Source: Tahibacter soli (GTDB lineage Bacteria > Pseudomonadota > Gammaproteobacteria > Xanthomonadales > Rhodanobacteraceae). Taken from it: a DNA stretch of 64,000 nucleotides. The stretch is from assembly GCF_025717065.2 (NCBI RefSeq), contig NZ_JAOVZO020000018.1:806001-870000 (forward strand), written 5' to 3'. This document shows, piece by piece, positions 44,003-52,970 of the stretch. Position numbers and translations under genes: made by a program. How positions within the stretch are numbered: position 1 is the stretch's first letter; the number at the start of each line of letters is the position of its first letter. The notes beneath the pieces are model-generated. The model did not search any database, was not told where the DNA came from, and was given only the letters and a program-made list of their open reading frames with translations.

Positions 44003-45577
44003 ATGTCCGCCACCGACGATCCGGCTTCGCTGCCGGACTCGCGCAAATACCTCATCTTCGCGGTGATGGCGTTCGGCCAGTTCATGGCGCTGATCGACAT
44101 CCAGATCGTCGCGGCGTCGCTCAACGACGTGCAGGCCGGCCTGTCGGCGGGGCCGACCGAAATCAGCTGGGTGCAGACCGGCTATCTCATGGCCGAACTC
44201 GTGATGATTCCGCTGTCGGCGTTTCTCGCACAGGCGCTGTCGACGCGCTGGCTGTTCGCGCTGTCGGCGGGCCTGTTCACGCTGGCGAGCGCGCTCTGCG
44301 GCGCGGCGTGGGACATCGACTCGATGGTGGCCTTCCGCGTGATCCAGGGTTTCGTCGGCGGCGCGATGATTCCGACCGTGTTCGCGACCGGCTTCGCGCT
44401 GTTCACCGGTCCCCAGCGCGCGATGATTCCGGCGATCCTCGGCATGATCGCGGTGCTCGCGCCGACGCTCGGTCCGACCGTCGGCGGCTGGCTGACCGAC
44501 GCGTTCGGCTGGCGCTCGATCTTCTACGTCAACATCGTGCCCGGCATCGCCGTCACGGTGCTTTCAGCCATGCTGATCCGCGTCGACCGGCCCAATCCCG
44601 CGATGTTCCGGCGCATCGACTACGCGCATCTCGTGTCGCTCGCGGCATTTCTCGGCGGCCTGCAGTACGTGCTCGAGGAAGGGCCGCGCTACGACTGGTT
44701 CGACGACCCCGCGATCGCCGCCGCGGGCTGGATCTCGCTCGTCGGATTCGTGCTGTTTCTCGAACGCTCGCGCAACTCGGACGGGCCGATCGTGAAGCTC
44801 ACGCCGTTTCGCAGCCCGACGTTCGTGTTCGCGTGCGTGTTCAATCTCGTGATCGGTTTCGGGTTGTATGCGTCGACCTATCTCGTGCCGCTGTTTCTCG
44901 GGCGCGTGCGCGGCTACGACAGCCTGCAGATCGGCACGACGGTGTTCGTCACGGGCATCGCGCAAATCCTGTCGGTCGTCGTCGCGGCGCGGCTGTCGCA
45001 GCGCGTCGATCCGCGGCGCATGATCGCGGCCGGCCTCGCGCTGTTCGCGGCAAGCCTGTGGTCGACGTCGTTCCTGACATCGGAGTGGGGCTTCTGGTCG
45101 CTCGCGCTGCCGCAGGCGCTGCGCGGGTTCTCGATCATGCTGTGCATCGTGCCGAGCGTGACGCTCGCGCTGTCCGGATTCGCGCAGGCCGAGCTGCGCT
45201 ACGCGTCGGGCCTGTTCAATCTGATGCGCAATCTCGGCGGCGCGATCGGCATCGCCGTCGTCACGACGTGGCTGCAGGACTACACGCGGATCAACGCCGC
45301 GCGTTTCGGCGAGAGCCTCGGCGAAGCGAACCGGCACGCGCCGGACGTCGTCGCCGAACTCGCCGCGCACGTCGGCAGCTGGACCGCCGACGCGTCGCAC
45401 GCGTTGCTCGTCGCGCAGGGCGAGATCGTCGGCGTCGTCGCGCGCCAGGCGCTGACGCTGTCGTTCAACGACGTGTTCCGGCTGATGTCGTGGCTGTTCC
45501 TCGCCGCGCTCGTGCTGGTGCCGTTCTGCCGGCCGGCGCGCACGGCCGCGCCGGCGGCGGCCGTCGATTCGCATTGA
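44003..45577 (+). CDS. emrB: DHA2-family MFS multidrug efflux pump (EmrB-like)
   Basis: 524 residues and about 14 transmembrane helices. DHA2 landmarks are MALIDIQIVAASLNDVQAGL in the first helices, the GPTVGGWL motif region and GWRSIFYVNIVPG. It exports hydrophobic drugs by proton antiport with the EmrA-like fusion protein encoded divergently. The ATG at 44003 was chosen over upstream in-frame codons because those overlap the operator and tetR. Confidence 0.93.
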   Translation: MSATDDPASLPDSRKYLIFAVMAFGQFMALIDIQIVAASLNDVQAGLSAGPTEISWVQTGYLMAELVMIPLSAFLAQALSTRWLFALSAGLFTLASALCGAAWDIDSMVAFRVIQGFVGGAMIPTVFATGFALFTGPQRAMIPAILGMIAVLAPTLGPTVGGWLTDAFGWRSIFYVNIVPGIAVTVLSAMLIRVDRPNPAMFRRIDYAHLVSLAAFLGGLQYVLEEGPRYDWFDDPAIAAAGWISLVGFVLFLERSRNSDGPIVKLTPFRSPTFVFACVFNLVIGFGLYASTYLVPLFLGRVRGYDSLQIGTTVFVTGIAQILSVVVAARLSQRVDPRRMIAAGLALFAASLWSTSFLTSEWGFWSLALPQALRGFSIMLCIVPSVTLALSGFAQAELRYASGLFNLMRNLGGAIGIAVVTTWLQDYTRINAARFGESLGEANRHAPDVVAELAAHVGSWTADASHALLVAQGEIVGVVARQALTLSFNDVFRLMSWLFLAALVLVPFCRPARTAAPAAAVDSH

Positions 45578-45595
45578 GCGGCGGGTCGCTTTGCG

Positions 45596-46114
45596 CTATC
45601 GCGCCGGCAATCGCCCGAACTGCGCGTCGCGCAGCCCCGCGAGCAGCGCGTGTCCGCCGTCGCTCACGCGCAGCTCGCCGTAGCGCGCCGGCTCGTACAG
45701 CGCGGCGGTGCCTTCGGCGAAGAACCATGCGTTCGACGCGATCCCCACGCGCTGCCCGCGCCGCCGGAATTCCAGCGCCACTTCGCCCGCTTCGCGCGGC
45801 GTCGCGGCGACCTGTTCGCGCACGAGGCGCGCCACGCCGTGTTCGTCGAGCGCGAGAATCGCGTAGCCGTCCTGGTTCGCGCGCGGCGGTTCGACCGCGT
45901 TGCCGAGGCCCGCAGTCGTCAGCTCGCGCGCGATCGCGTAGTCGAGCGCCATGTAGTCGCCCTGCATCAGCGAGCGCGGATCGACCGGCGCGAGTTCGAG
46001 CAGGACCACGCGCCCGTCGCGCAGCAGCCGCTCGCGCGCGAACACCAGGGCGTTGACGACGGCGAGCGCGAGCACGAGGCCGCCGACGAGCGTCGCGATC
46101 TGCCAGCGTTTCAT
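45596..46114 (-). CDS. GDYXXLXY-motif membrane-anchored protein
   Basis: 172 residues with an N-terminal transmembrane anchor (about 7-27) and the family motif GDYMALDY at 52-59. The rest is a small beta-rich periplasmic domain. Members always seem to sit with DUF2157 and DUF4401 membrane proteins, as here, with start/stop overlap to the DUF4401 gene. Function is not established. Confidence 0.88.
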   Translation of the reverse strand: MKRWQIATLVGGLVLALAVVNALVFARERLLRDGRVVLLELAPVDPRSLMQGDYMALDYAIARELTTAGLGNAVEPPRANQDGYAILALDEHGVARLVREQVAATPREAGEVALEFRRRGQRVGIASNAWFFAEGTAALYEPARYGELRVSDGGHALLAGLRDAQFGRLPAR

Positions 46115-47136
46115 GCGCGGCGCTCCAGGTAGCGCGCGACGCTGCGCAGCGCCAGCACGAGCGCGCCGCCGCCGGCGAGCTGGCCCGACTTGTCGAGCAG
46201 CGTCACGTCGAGCTGGTAGTAGTACAGCCAGAGGCATCCGATCGCGCCGGCCACGCCGAAGAGCACGATCGCGGGGCGGTCGATCGCGAAGCCGGTCAGT
46301 ACGAACGCGAGTCCGATCGCCACGCCGGGCGCCGGCAGCCACAGGACGGCCAGCGCCATGCAGCCGACGATGGCGAGCAGAATCGACGGCGATCGCAGCG
46401 CGTCGGCGGCCGTCGCCAGACGCAGAGCGATCGCCGGCAGCAGCATCGCGGCAACGGCGGACATCGACGATTGCCACGCGTTCAGCACCGCGATGCCGGG
46501 CGGCGCTTGCCACAGACCGAACAGAAATCCATGGGTCGCGGCGCCGAACAACGCGCCGAGACCGCAGGCCCACGCGAGCGGCGCGTAGCGTTCGGCGCGA
46601 CCGGCCCAGAACAGGACGGCCGCCCAGGCGAACAGCGGCAGCGTCGCATAGCTCGCGAGCGGGCCGATATGGCCGCCGATGCCGGAAAGCGCGGCCACCA
46701 GCGCCGCACCGCAGGCGAAGCGGTGCAGCCAGGACGGTCCGAACGCGTACATCGCACCCGCGACGAACGCGACCGCGAACCAGCCGCCGCCGTCGCCGGG
46801 GCCCTTGTCGAATGCCGCAAGCCCGATCAGCACCTGTCCGACGACGCTCGCCGGCACCGCGGCCTGCATGAAGAATTCGCCCGATGCCACGCGCATCAGC
46901 GCGATCGCACCGGCGCAGCATGCGACGCCGAGCACGATCATTGCCGGACGGCTCGACAACAGGTCGCTCACCAGTACCGCGAGAAACCCGAACAGGCAGA
47001 TCGCCGCGATCCAGGCACTGACGCCGAGCAGGATCTGCAGGTACCACGGCGTCTGCGTCGATTCCGGCGGCGCATCGCCGTCGACCAGCCCCGCGTCGCG
47101 CAGGGCATGCCAGGCCGTCAGGTCGCTGTGGCTCAT
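46111..47136 (-). CDS. DUF4401 integral membrane protein
   Basis: 341 residues with about nine to ten hydrophobic helices after an N-terminal cytoplasmic stretch (DAGLVDGDAPPESTQTPWYLQILLG). It overlaps the DUF2157 gene (ATGA) on one side and the GDYXXLXY gene on the other, making a three-gene operon that is presumably one membrane complex. No enzymatic motif was noticed. Confidence 0.85.
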   Translation of the reverse strand: MSHSDLTAWHALRDAGLVDGDAPPESTQTPWYLQILLGVSAWIAAICLFGFLAVLVSDLLSSRPAMIVLGVACCAGAIALMRVASGEFFMQAAVPASVVGQVLIGLAAFDKGPGDGGGWFAVAFVAGAMYAFGPSWLHRFACGAALVAALSGIGGHIGPLASYATLPLFAWAAVLFWAGRAERYAPLAWACGLGALFGAATHGFLFGLWQAPPGIAVLNAWQSSMSAVAAMLLPAIALRLATAADALRSPSILLAIVGCMALAVLWLPAPGVAIGLAFVLTGFAIDRPAIVLFGVAGAIGCLWLYYYQLDVTLLDKSGQLAGGGALVLALRSVARYLERRA

Positions 47137-48119
47137 GCGCGCTCCTCGCGCGCGAGGCGCCGCAGCCAGACCGCGAAGGCGGCCGACTGGCCGCCCACGG
47201 CAAACACGAGCAGCAGCAGCGAACCGGCCCAGTCGCCGTTCTGCCGCAGCAGCAGGCGCGCCAAGAGCGCGGTCACGACCACGATGACGCCGAGCGCCGC
47301 CATCGCGAGCACCGCGACGTCGCGACGATCCGCGCGATAGCCGGGCGTCAGCAGCAGCAACGTGGCGAGGAGCCACGGCAGCACGGCGACGCCGAAGCCG
47401 TTGCGTTCGATCACCGCCGCCGCGGCGCCGAACGTGAGCGGCGCGACGGCGAATGCGGCGAGCACGCGCGGCGCGACGCGTCCTTCGAGTTCCGGCAGAC
47501 GCCGGGCGGCGATTTTCCACGCCAGCAGAAAAGCGAAATTGATCGCGCCGATGATCGACACGGCATCGTCCCCGCCGAAAACGCGCCACGGATGCAGGTC
47601 GAACCACAGCGCGAGCGCCACGTCGACGAGCGCGATCCACGTCAGCCACAGCACGGCGCTGCGCGCGGCGATCGTCCACGGCAGCGCGAGCGCGGCCCAC
47701 AAGGCGAACAGCTGCCAGGTGTCGGCGCCGGTCTGATAGGTCTGGCCGAGCAGCGCGAGCAACGCGCCGAGCAGTAGCACGGCCAGGAACAGCGCCGCTT
47801 CGCGCGCGACGCGGCGATGCGCCAGACGCACGGCCGCGACGACGGCGAGCACGAGCAACGCCTGCACGCCGCCGAGCCGCGCGAACTTGCCGAGCTGCGC
47901 CCAGTTCGCCGCGATGAAGAAGATGACGCCGGCGCCGAGCAGCGCGGCGCCGAGCCACAGCGCGAGCGCATCGAGAAAACCGCGCCATGGCGGCGGTGCG
48001 TCGGCGCCGAGTACCGCCCGCGCCTGCGCGGCGCGGTCCGGCGCCAGAACGCCGGCCGCCTGCCATTGCGACACACGGCGGCGCGCGGCGACGACGTCGA
48101 ACCAAGCCCCCACGCTCAT
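47133..48119 (-). CDS. DUF2157 integral membrane protein
   Basis: 328 residues. A cytoplasmic N-terminus (VSQWQAAGVLAPDRAAQARAV) precedes about nine to ten transmembrane helices including the family's IFFIAANWAQLGKFARL (about 65-81). First gene of the DUF2157-DUF4401-GDYXXLXY operon. ATG at 48119 chosen to start just before the cytoplasmic region; the longer frame upstream has no supporting feature. Confidence 0.85.
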   Translation of the reverse strand: MSVGAWFDVVAARRRVSQWQAAGVLAPDRAAQARAVLGADAPPPWRGFLDALALWLGAALLGAGVIFFIAANWAQLGKFARLGGVQALLVLAVVAAVRLAHRRVAREAALFLAVLLLGALLALLGQTYQTGADTWQLFALWAALALPWTIAARSAVLWLTWIALVDVALALWFDLHPWRVFGGDDAVSIIGAINFAFLLAWKIAARRLPELEGRVAPRVLAAFAVAPLTFGAAAAVIERNGFGVAVLPWLLATLLLLTPGYRADRRDVAVLAMAALGVIVVVTALLARLLLRQNGDWAGSLLLLVFAVGGQSAAFAVWLRRLAREERA

Positions 48120-48253
48120 GCGGCCTCCCGCCGTAGTCCGGTCTCGTTGATACCACCAAACCCGGCCGTTGTCCTGGACACCCGTTGTCGTGGACACCCG
48201 GGCGCAGCCGGTCCGGCGCTAGACTCGCGCGTCATTCGACCGCGAGCCTCGCC

Positions 48254-49003
48254 ATGCCCAGTCCCGCAGTTCCCGGTGCGGACGCCCGGATCGGTGTAAA
48301 AATTGACTTTGTCGCTAAGTTCCTCGGCGAGCGGCTGAAACCGCTCGGCTATTCGCGACGCGGCAGGACATTTCATCGCGTCGTCGGCGACGGCGACGGC
48401 GAATGCGTACAACTGCTCGACCTGCAGGGCGACAAGTGGAACGAAGGCGGTCGCGGCAAGTTCACGGTCAACCTCGGCGTGCGTTTTCCGGCGTTGCTCG
48501 CGCTGCAGGCGAAGCTGCCGGGACTCGAATGGATCGGCGAACACGTCAAGCCGACGCAGATCGCGTTCGGGCCGGGCGGCTTTCAGGGCCGCCTGAACGA
48601 TGCGGTGTCGCCGACGCGCGATCCGCGCTGGCCGAACGAGTTGCGCAACGGCGCCGATTTCTGGGCGACGATCGACGAGACGACCGATCTTTCCGCGCTC
48701 GCCGAAGGACTGGCGGTCGCCGTCGTCGATCACACGCCGGCGTGGTTCGATGCGCGCAGCCGGCTGGCGGCATTCGGCCAGCCGGCGTTGCAGACCTTCG
48801 GCATGCCGAGCGCGCGCGAGGCGGTACTCGCGGCTGTCCTGCAGCGCGACGCCGAGCTCGCCGCGCAGCGCGTGCGCGCGGTCGAACCGCACCGGCTGGC
48901 GCAGGACGCGAAACAATTCGCTGCCCTGCTCGACCTGCTGCGCGAACATGGCGTCGACGTCGAAGGTATCGGCTGGATCAAACCGGCACCCGCGAAGCGC
49001 TGA
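48254..49003 (+). CDS. DUF4304-like protein
   Basis: 249 residues, soluble. The N-terminal part (FVAKFLGERLKPLGYSRRG-RTFHRV ... GKFTVNLGVRFP) resembles DUF4304 proteins, which typically open with a long helix and a Lys/Arg-Gly-Phe turn. The C-terminal helix (AKQFAALLDLLREHGVDVEGI) is leucine-rich. No function is known. Single gene, convergent with the gamma-carbonic anhydrase gene 15 bases away. Confidence 0.7.
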   Translation: MPSPAVPGADARIGVKIDFVAKFLGERLKPLGYSRRGRTFHRVVGDGDGECVQLLDLQGDKWNEGGRGKFTVNLGVRFPALLALQAKLPGLEWIGEHVKPTQIAFGPGGFQGRLNDAVSPTRDPRWPNELRNGADFWATIDETTDLSALAEGLAVAVVDHTPAWFDARSRLAAFGQPALQTFGMPSAREAVLAAVLQRDAELAAQRVRAVEPHRLAQDAKQFAALLDLLREHGVDVEGIGWIKPAPAKR

Positions 49004-49018
49004 CGCGCGCCGCCGTCG

Positions 49019-49549
49019 CTACGCACGCAGATAGTCGTTCTTGAGCTCGACGTATTTCGTCGCCGAGTAGTACAGCCGCTCGATCTCGTCGTCGGACAGG
49101 CGTCGCGCCAGGCGCGCCGGATTGCCGAGCCACAGCTCGCCTTCGCCGACGATCTTGCCGGGCGCGACGACCGCACCGGCCCCGACGAAGCCGTGCTTCT
49201 TCACGATCGCGCCGTCGAGCACCGTCGCGTGCATGCCGATCAGGCAGGCGTCGCCGATCGTGCACGCGTGAATCACCGCGGCGTGGCCGATCGTCACGTC
49301 GTCGCCGATCAGCGTCGGAAAGCCGCCCGGCGTGTACGGGCCGTCGTGCGTGACGTGCACGATCGCGCCGTCCTGGATGTTCGTGCGCGCGCCGATGCGG
49401 ATGCGGTGCACGTCGCCGCGGATGACCGTGCACGGCCAGATCGACGAGTCGGCGCCGACCTCGACGTCGCCGATCACGACCGCGTCGGGATCGATGTAGG
49501 CGGTGTCGGCAATGACAGGATGAATGCCGCGGTAGGGACGCAGGGACAT
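49019..49549 (-). CDS. Gamma-class carbonic anhydrase-like protein (YrdA/PaaY family)
   Basis: 176 residues forming a left-handed beta-helix of hexapeptide repeats. Candidate metal ligands are H65, H89 and H94 (VHVTHD, IGHAAVIHAC), with R44/D46 nearby as in gamma carbonic anhydrases. Members catalyse CO2 hydration or thioester hydrolysis (PaaY); many have weak or unknown activity. Monocistronic. Confidence 0.88.
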   Translation of the reverse strand: MSLRPYRGIHPVIADTAYIDPDAVVIGDVEVGADSSIWPCTVIRGDVHRIRIGARTNIQDGAIVHVTHDGPYTPGGFPTLIGDDVTIGHAAVIHACTIGDACLIGMHATVLDGAIVKKHGFVGAGAVVAPGKIVGEGELWLGNPARLARRLSDDEIERLYYSATKYVELKNDYLRA

Positions 49550-49670
49550 CGGCGGTGCTCGTCGTCGAAAACCCGCAGCGTAGCCGCTTCGAGGCCGGGG
49601 GCAAAGGCGGTCGCGATTTGGACGCCGACGCCCCTCACCGCTCGCACGGCAACCGCGCTACAGTGCAGAA

Positions 49671-51098
49671 ATGGACACGCCCCAGACCGCCGCCCCGGCC
49701 GGCACCGCCGATCTCGACGCCACGCTCGCGCGACTGCGCGCCGCCTGGCAATCGCACACCCCCGACTACCGCCAGCGCATGGACGATCTCGCGCGCCTGC
49801 GCGACGCGTTCAAGCGCCGCCTCGACGACCTCATCGGCGCGATGAACGCCGATTTCGGGCGCCGCTCGCGGCACGAATCGCTGCTGTCCGACGGCATGAC
49901 CGTGCTGCACGAAATCGATCTCGTGCGCCGCAATCTGCGCCGCTGGATGCGCCCGCAGGGCCGCGCGGTCGACTGGACGTTCCTGCCCGCGCGCGCCGAA
50001 ATCCGCTGGCAGCCGCTCGGCGTCGTCGGCGTGATCGCGCCCTGGAACTACCCGGTCAACCTCGCGCTGATTCCGCTCGTCAGCGCGATCGGCGCCGGCA
50101 ACCACGTGATGCTCAAGCCGTCGGAACACACGCCGCGCACGTCCGACGCGCTCGCCGCGCTGCTCGCCGAAGTGTTTCCGGGCGACCGCGTGGCCACGGT
50201 ACTCGGCGGCCCCGACGTCGCCGCCGCATTCGCCGGCCTGCCGCTCGATCACCTGTTGTTCACCGGCTCGACCGAAGTCGGCCGCAAGGTGATGGCCGCC
50301 GCCGCGCCGAACCTCACGCCGGTGACGCTCGAACTCGGCGGCAAGTCGCCGGCGATCGTCGCGCCGGACTTTCCGATCGACGTCGCCGCCGCGCGCATCG
50401 CGGCCGGCAAGTTTCTCAATGCGGGCCAGACCTGCATCGCGCCGGACTACGTGCTGATCCGCGCCGACGACCGCGAGCGCTTCGTCGACGCGCTGCGCGC
50501 GTACGTCGCGCGGCACTATCCGAACCTGCGCGAAAGCCCCGACTACACGAGCATCGTCAACGAGCGGCAGTACGCGCGTCTGCACGGCCTCGTCGACGAT
50601 GCGCGCCGGCGCGGCGCAACCGTCGTGACGCTGCCGGACGACGCCGCGCACGATCCGGCCGCGCGCGTGTTCGCGCCGACGCTCGTCATCGACGCGCCGG
50701 ACGATGCGCGCGTGATGCAGGAAGAGATCTTCGGGCCGATCCTGCCGATCGTCGCGGCGCCGTCGGTCGACGCGGCGATCGCATACGTCAACGCCAGGCC
50801 GCGCCCGCTCGCGCTGTACCACTTCGACCGCGACCGCGGCCGCACGCGCAAGGTGCTCGACAGTTGCGTCGCCGGCGGCGCCAGCGTCAACGACTGCCTG
50901 CTGCACAACGCGCAGGGCGAACTGCCGTTCGGCGGCGTGGGTCCGTCGGGCATGGGCCACTACCACGGCCACCACGGTTTCGTTACCTTCTCCAAGCAGC
51001 TGCCGGTTTTCCACCAGGCGCGTTTTTCCAGTCTTTCGCTGCTGCGCCCGCCGTACAAGGGCCTCGCCGATTTCATGACGCGTTTTCTGACGCGTTGA
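49671..51098 (+). CDS. calB: Aldehyde dehydrogenase, coniferyl-aldehyde type
   Basis: 475 residues. Catalytic residues N126 (PWNYP), K149, E221 (ELGGKSP) and C255 (NAGQTCIAPDYV) are all present. The LLxxPYxxxLADxMTRFLTR tail and overall style match the coniferyl-aldehyde dehydrogenase (CalB) group, which oxidises aromatic or medium-chain aldehydes. It is followed after 13 bases by a dienelactone-hydrolase-like gene, probably one transcript. The true substrate is unproven. Confidence 0.88.
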   Translation: MDTPQTAAPAGTADLDATLARLRAAWQSHTPDYRQRMDDLARLRDAFKRRLDDLIGAMNADFGRRSRHESLLSDGMTVLHEIDLVRRNLRRWMRPQGRAVDWTFLPARAEIRWQPLGVVGVIAPWNYPVNLALIPLVSAIGAGNHVMLKPSEHTPRTSDALAALLAEVFPGDRVATVLGGPDVAAAFAGLPLDHLLFTGSTEVGRKVMAAAAPNLTPVTLELGGKSPAIVAPDFPIDVAAARIAAGKFLNAGQTCIAPDYVLIRADDRERFVDALRAYVARHYPNLRESPDYTSIVNERQYARLHGLVDDARRRGATVVTLPDDAAHDPAARVFAPTLVIDAPDDARVMQEEIFGPILPIVAAPSVDAAIAYVNARPRPLALYHFDRDRGRTRKVLDSCVAGGASVNDCLLHNAQGELPFGGVGPSGMGHYHGHHGFVTFSKQLPVFHQARFSSLSLLRPPYKGLADFMTRFLTR

Positions 51099-51111
51099 GG
51101 GAAACACCATC

Positions 51112-51978
51112 ATGGACCAGCGCGTCATCGAGCTCTACAACGACTACGTGCACGGCTCGATGCCGCGCCGCGATTTCCTCGCGCGGCTGACGGGCATCCT
51201 CGGCAGCGCGGCGGCGGTCAGCGCGGTGCTGCCGCTGATCGAACCGAACTACGTGCAGGCGCAGCAGGTGGCGAACGACGACAAGCGCATCGTCACCGAA
51301 TACGCGAAATACAAAGGTGCACAAGGCGACGTCAAGGCATTCGTCGCGAAACCGGCCGGCGCGAAGGGCAAGCTGCCGGGCGTCGTGGTGATTCATGAGA
51401 ACCGCGGCCTCAACGCGCACATCGAAGACGTCGCGCGTCGCGCGGCGCTGGCGGGCTACGTCGCGGTCGCGCCGGACGGGCTGTCTGCCGCCGGCGGGGC
51501 GCCGCAGGACCAGGAACAGGCGCGCGACCTGTTCGGCAAGACCGACCCCGCGGTCATCGCGTCGGACGTGCTCGCCGCCGTGCCGTATCTTGCGAGCCGC
51601 CCCGACGCGAACGGCAGGATCGGCGTGGTCGGCTTCTGCTACGGCGGGTCGATGTCGCTGCAGGCGGCGGTGCACCGCGCGGAAACGACGGCGTCCGTGT
51701 GTTTCTACGGCGGCGCGCCGAAGCCCGAGGACGTCGCGAAGATCAAGGCGCCGCTGTGCCTGCACTACGCCGGCAGCGACGAGCGCGTGAACGCCGGCAT
51801 CGCCGACTTCCGCAAGTCGCTCGACGAGCACGGCGTGGCATACAGCCTGAACATGTATCCCGGCACGCAGCACGGCTTCCATAACGATTCGAGCGCCGCT
51901 CGGTACAACGAGGCGGCGGCGAAGCTCGCTTGGGCGCGGACGTTGGCGTTTTTTGAGCAGTATTTGAAAGCTGGGTAG
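51112..51978 (+). CDS. Exported dienelactone hydrolase-family protein
   Basis: 288 residues. The N-terminus carries a twin-arginine signal (SMPRRDFLARLTG, then a hydrophobic stretch to about 41). The hydrolase core has E96 (HENRGL), nucleophile C176 in GFCYGG, D223 (GSDERV) and H254 (GTQHGFHND), a complete triad. Family enzymes open lactones in aromatic catabolism, but exported members are poorly known. Coupled by distance to the upstream aldehyde dehydrogenase. Confidence 0.9.
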   Translation: MDQRVIELYNDYVHGSMPRRDFLARLTGILGSAAAVSAVLPLIEPNYVQAQQVANDDKRIVTEYAKYKGAQGDVKAFVAKPAGAKGKLPGVVVIHENRGLNAHIEDVARRAALAGYVAVAPDGLSAAGGAPQDQEQARDLFGKTDPAVIASDVLAAVPYLASRPDANGRIGVVGFCYGGSMSLQAAVHRAETTASVCFYGGAPKPEDVAKIKAPLCLHYAGSDERVNAGIADFRKSLDEHGVAYSLNMYPGTQHGFHNDSSAARYNEAAAKLAWARTLAFFEQYLKAG

Positions 51979-52011
51979 TTCGGTGTCGATCCGTGTCGGG
52001 ATCAATCGGTG

Positions 52012-52839
52012 TCACCTCACCAACCGGCAGGTCTCCCCCAGCCCGGGAACCGAAGAACATGCCCACATCCCTTGCGACGTGCCCACGGTTATCCCCAAGC
52101 GTTGAACGAGTTCCATGAACTCGCGATAGTTCGATGAAGTCGCGCCGCCCGGGAAGCTGTACGGAAGCTCGGAGAACTGGTTCCGGCTTCCCGGAATCGG
52201 GTTGCCGTTGGAATCCTGTGCGGTATTCGGTACGAGTCTGCAGGTTTCGCCGTTCTCGCTCAGTTCGAACTCCGCACGGCCGTTCTTGAAATTGACCAAG
52301 ACTTTCGCAGAGAGCGGTTCTTCTTGAAAACGCACCTGCGAGCTGTCGTTTTTCATGTCGATCATTCTCGCACCTGCGTCGCTGTTGGCCGCCGCGGTGG
52401 CAATGTGTGCAGCCAGCCAGTTCCCCAGATGGGCGGCTCCATTCGCGCTACCGTAAATGTCAAAGACGCTCATGCCGGCGTGCGGACCGGGGATGTTCGG
52501 CAAGTTGACGGTAACGACGAGCTTGAGCGAACCATAGCGCTGTCGATAGTCCGCCGCCTTGTCGAAGAAGGCTACGTATTCGGCTGACACAGACTGTTCG
52601 GTTGCTTCGTAGACGAAACGACCGCCGGGAGCCGGCTCTCGCGAAACATTGAACGTCCGCAGCTGCCGGCCGGTGAAGTCGTAGAGGTATCGCGTTCCGA
52701 CGCCGGCGCCAATCGCGCGTTGTTCGAACTGCTCGTCCGTGCATGCATCGCATCGCACAGCGGGTACCGTCGGCAAAGCCAAGGCCTGTCCGGACAGCAC
52801 CGCCAGAAAAAAGTACGAAGCCAAGAGTTGCTTTGTCAT
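52012..52839 (-). CDS. Secreted protein of unknown function, atypical composition
   Basis: 275 residues with a signal peptide (about 1-22, ending ALAL). The mature part has a CDAC pair near the N-terminus and two copies of GETCRLV (about 200 and at the C-terminus), suggesting disulfides. Base composition is visibly lower in G+C than neighbours, with stretches near 50 percent, hinting at acquisition. ATG at 52839 starts at the signal peptide; the Met 13 codons upstream is possible. No family recognised. Confidence 0.65.
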   Translation of the reverse strand: MTKQLLASYFFLAVLSGQALALPTVPAVRCDACTDEQFEQRAIGAGVGTRYLYDFTGRQLRTFNVSREPAPGGRFVYEATEQSVSAEYVAFFDKAADYRQRYGSLKLVVTVNLPNIPGPHAGMSVFDIYGSANGAAHLGNWLAAHIATAAANSDAGARMIDMKNDSSQVRFQEEPLSAKVLVNFKNGRAEFELSENGETCRLVPNTAQDSNGNPIPGSRNQFSELPYSFPGGATSSNYREFMELVQRLGITVGTSQGMWACSSVPGLGETCRLVR

Positions 52840-52923
52840 TTCATGGATTCCGATGTCCCGAGCGGACCCCGAATCCAAGCTAACAAACGCCTATCCGCAT
52901 GCGATACGGTTTGGAGGGATGTT

Positions 52924-52965
52924 TTGCCGGCGGCGATGCGCGGTGGCGCGCACCGCCGCCGGCAA
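52924..52965 (-). terminator. Strong hairpin after the lamin-tail gene, terminator-like without a U-tract
   Basis: Perfect 12-bp inverted repeat TTGCCGGCGGCG / CGCCGCCGGCAA with an 18-base loop, starting six bases past the stop codon of the 52971-55559 gene. No T-run follows on the minus strand, so it may stabilise the mRNA end rather than terminate. Confidence 0.45.
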
Positions 52966-52970
52966 CTTTG

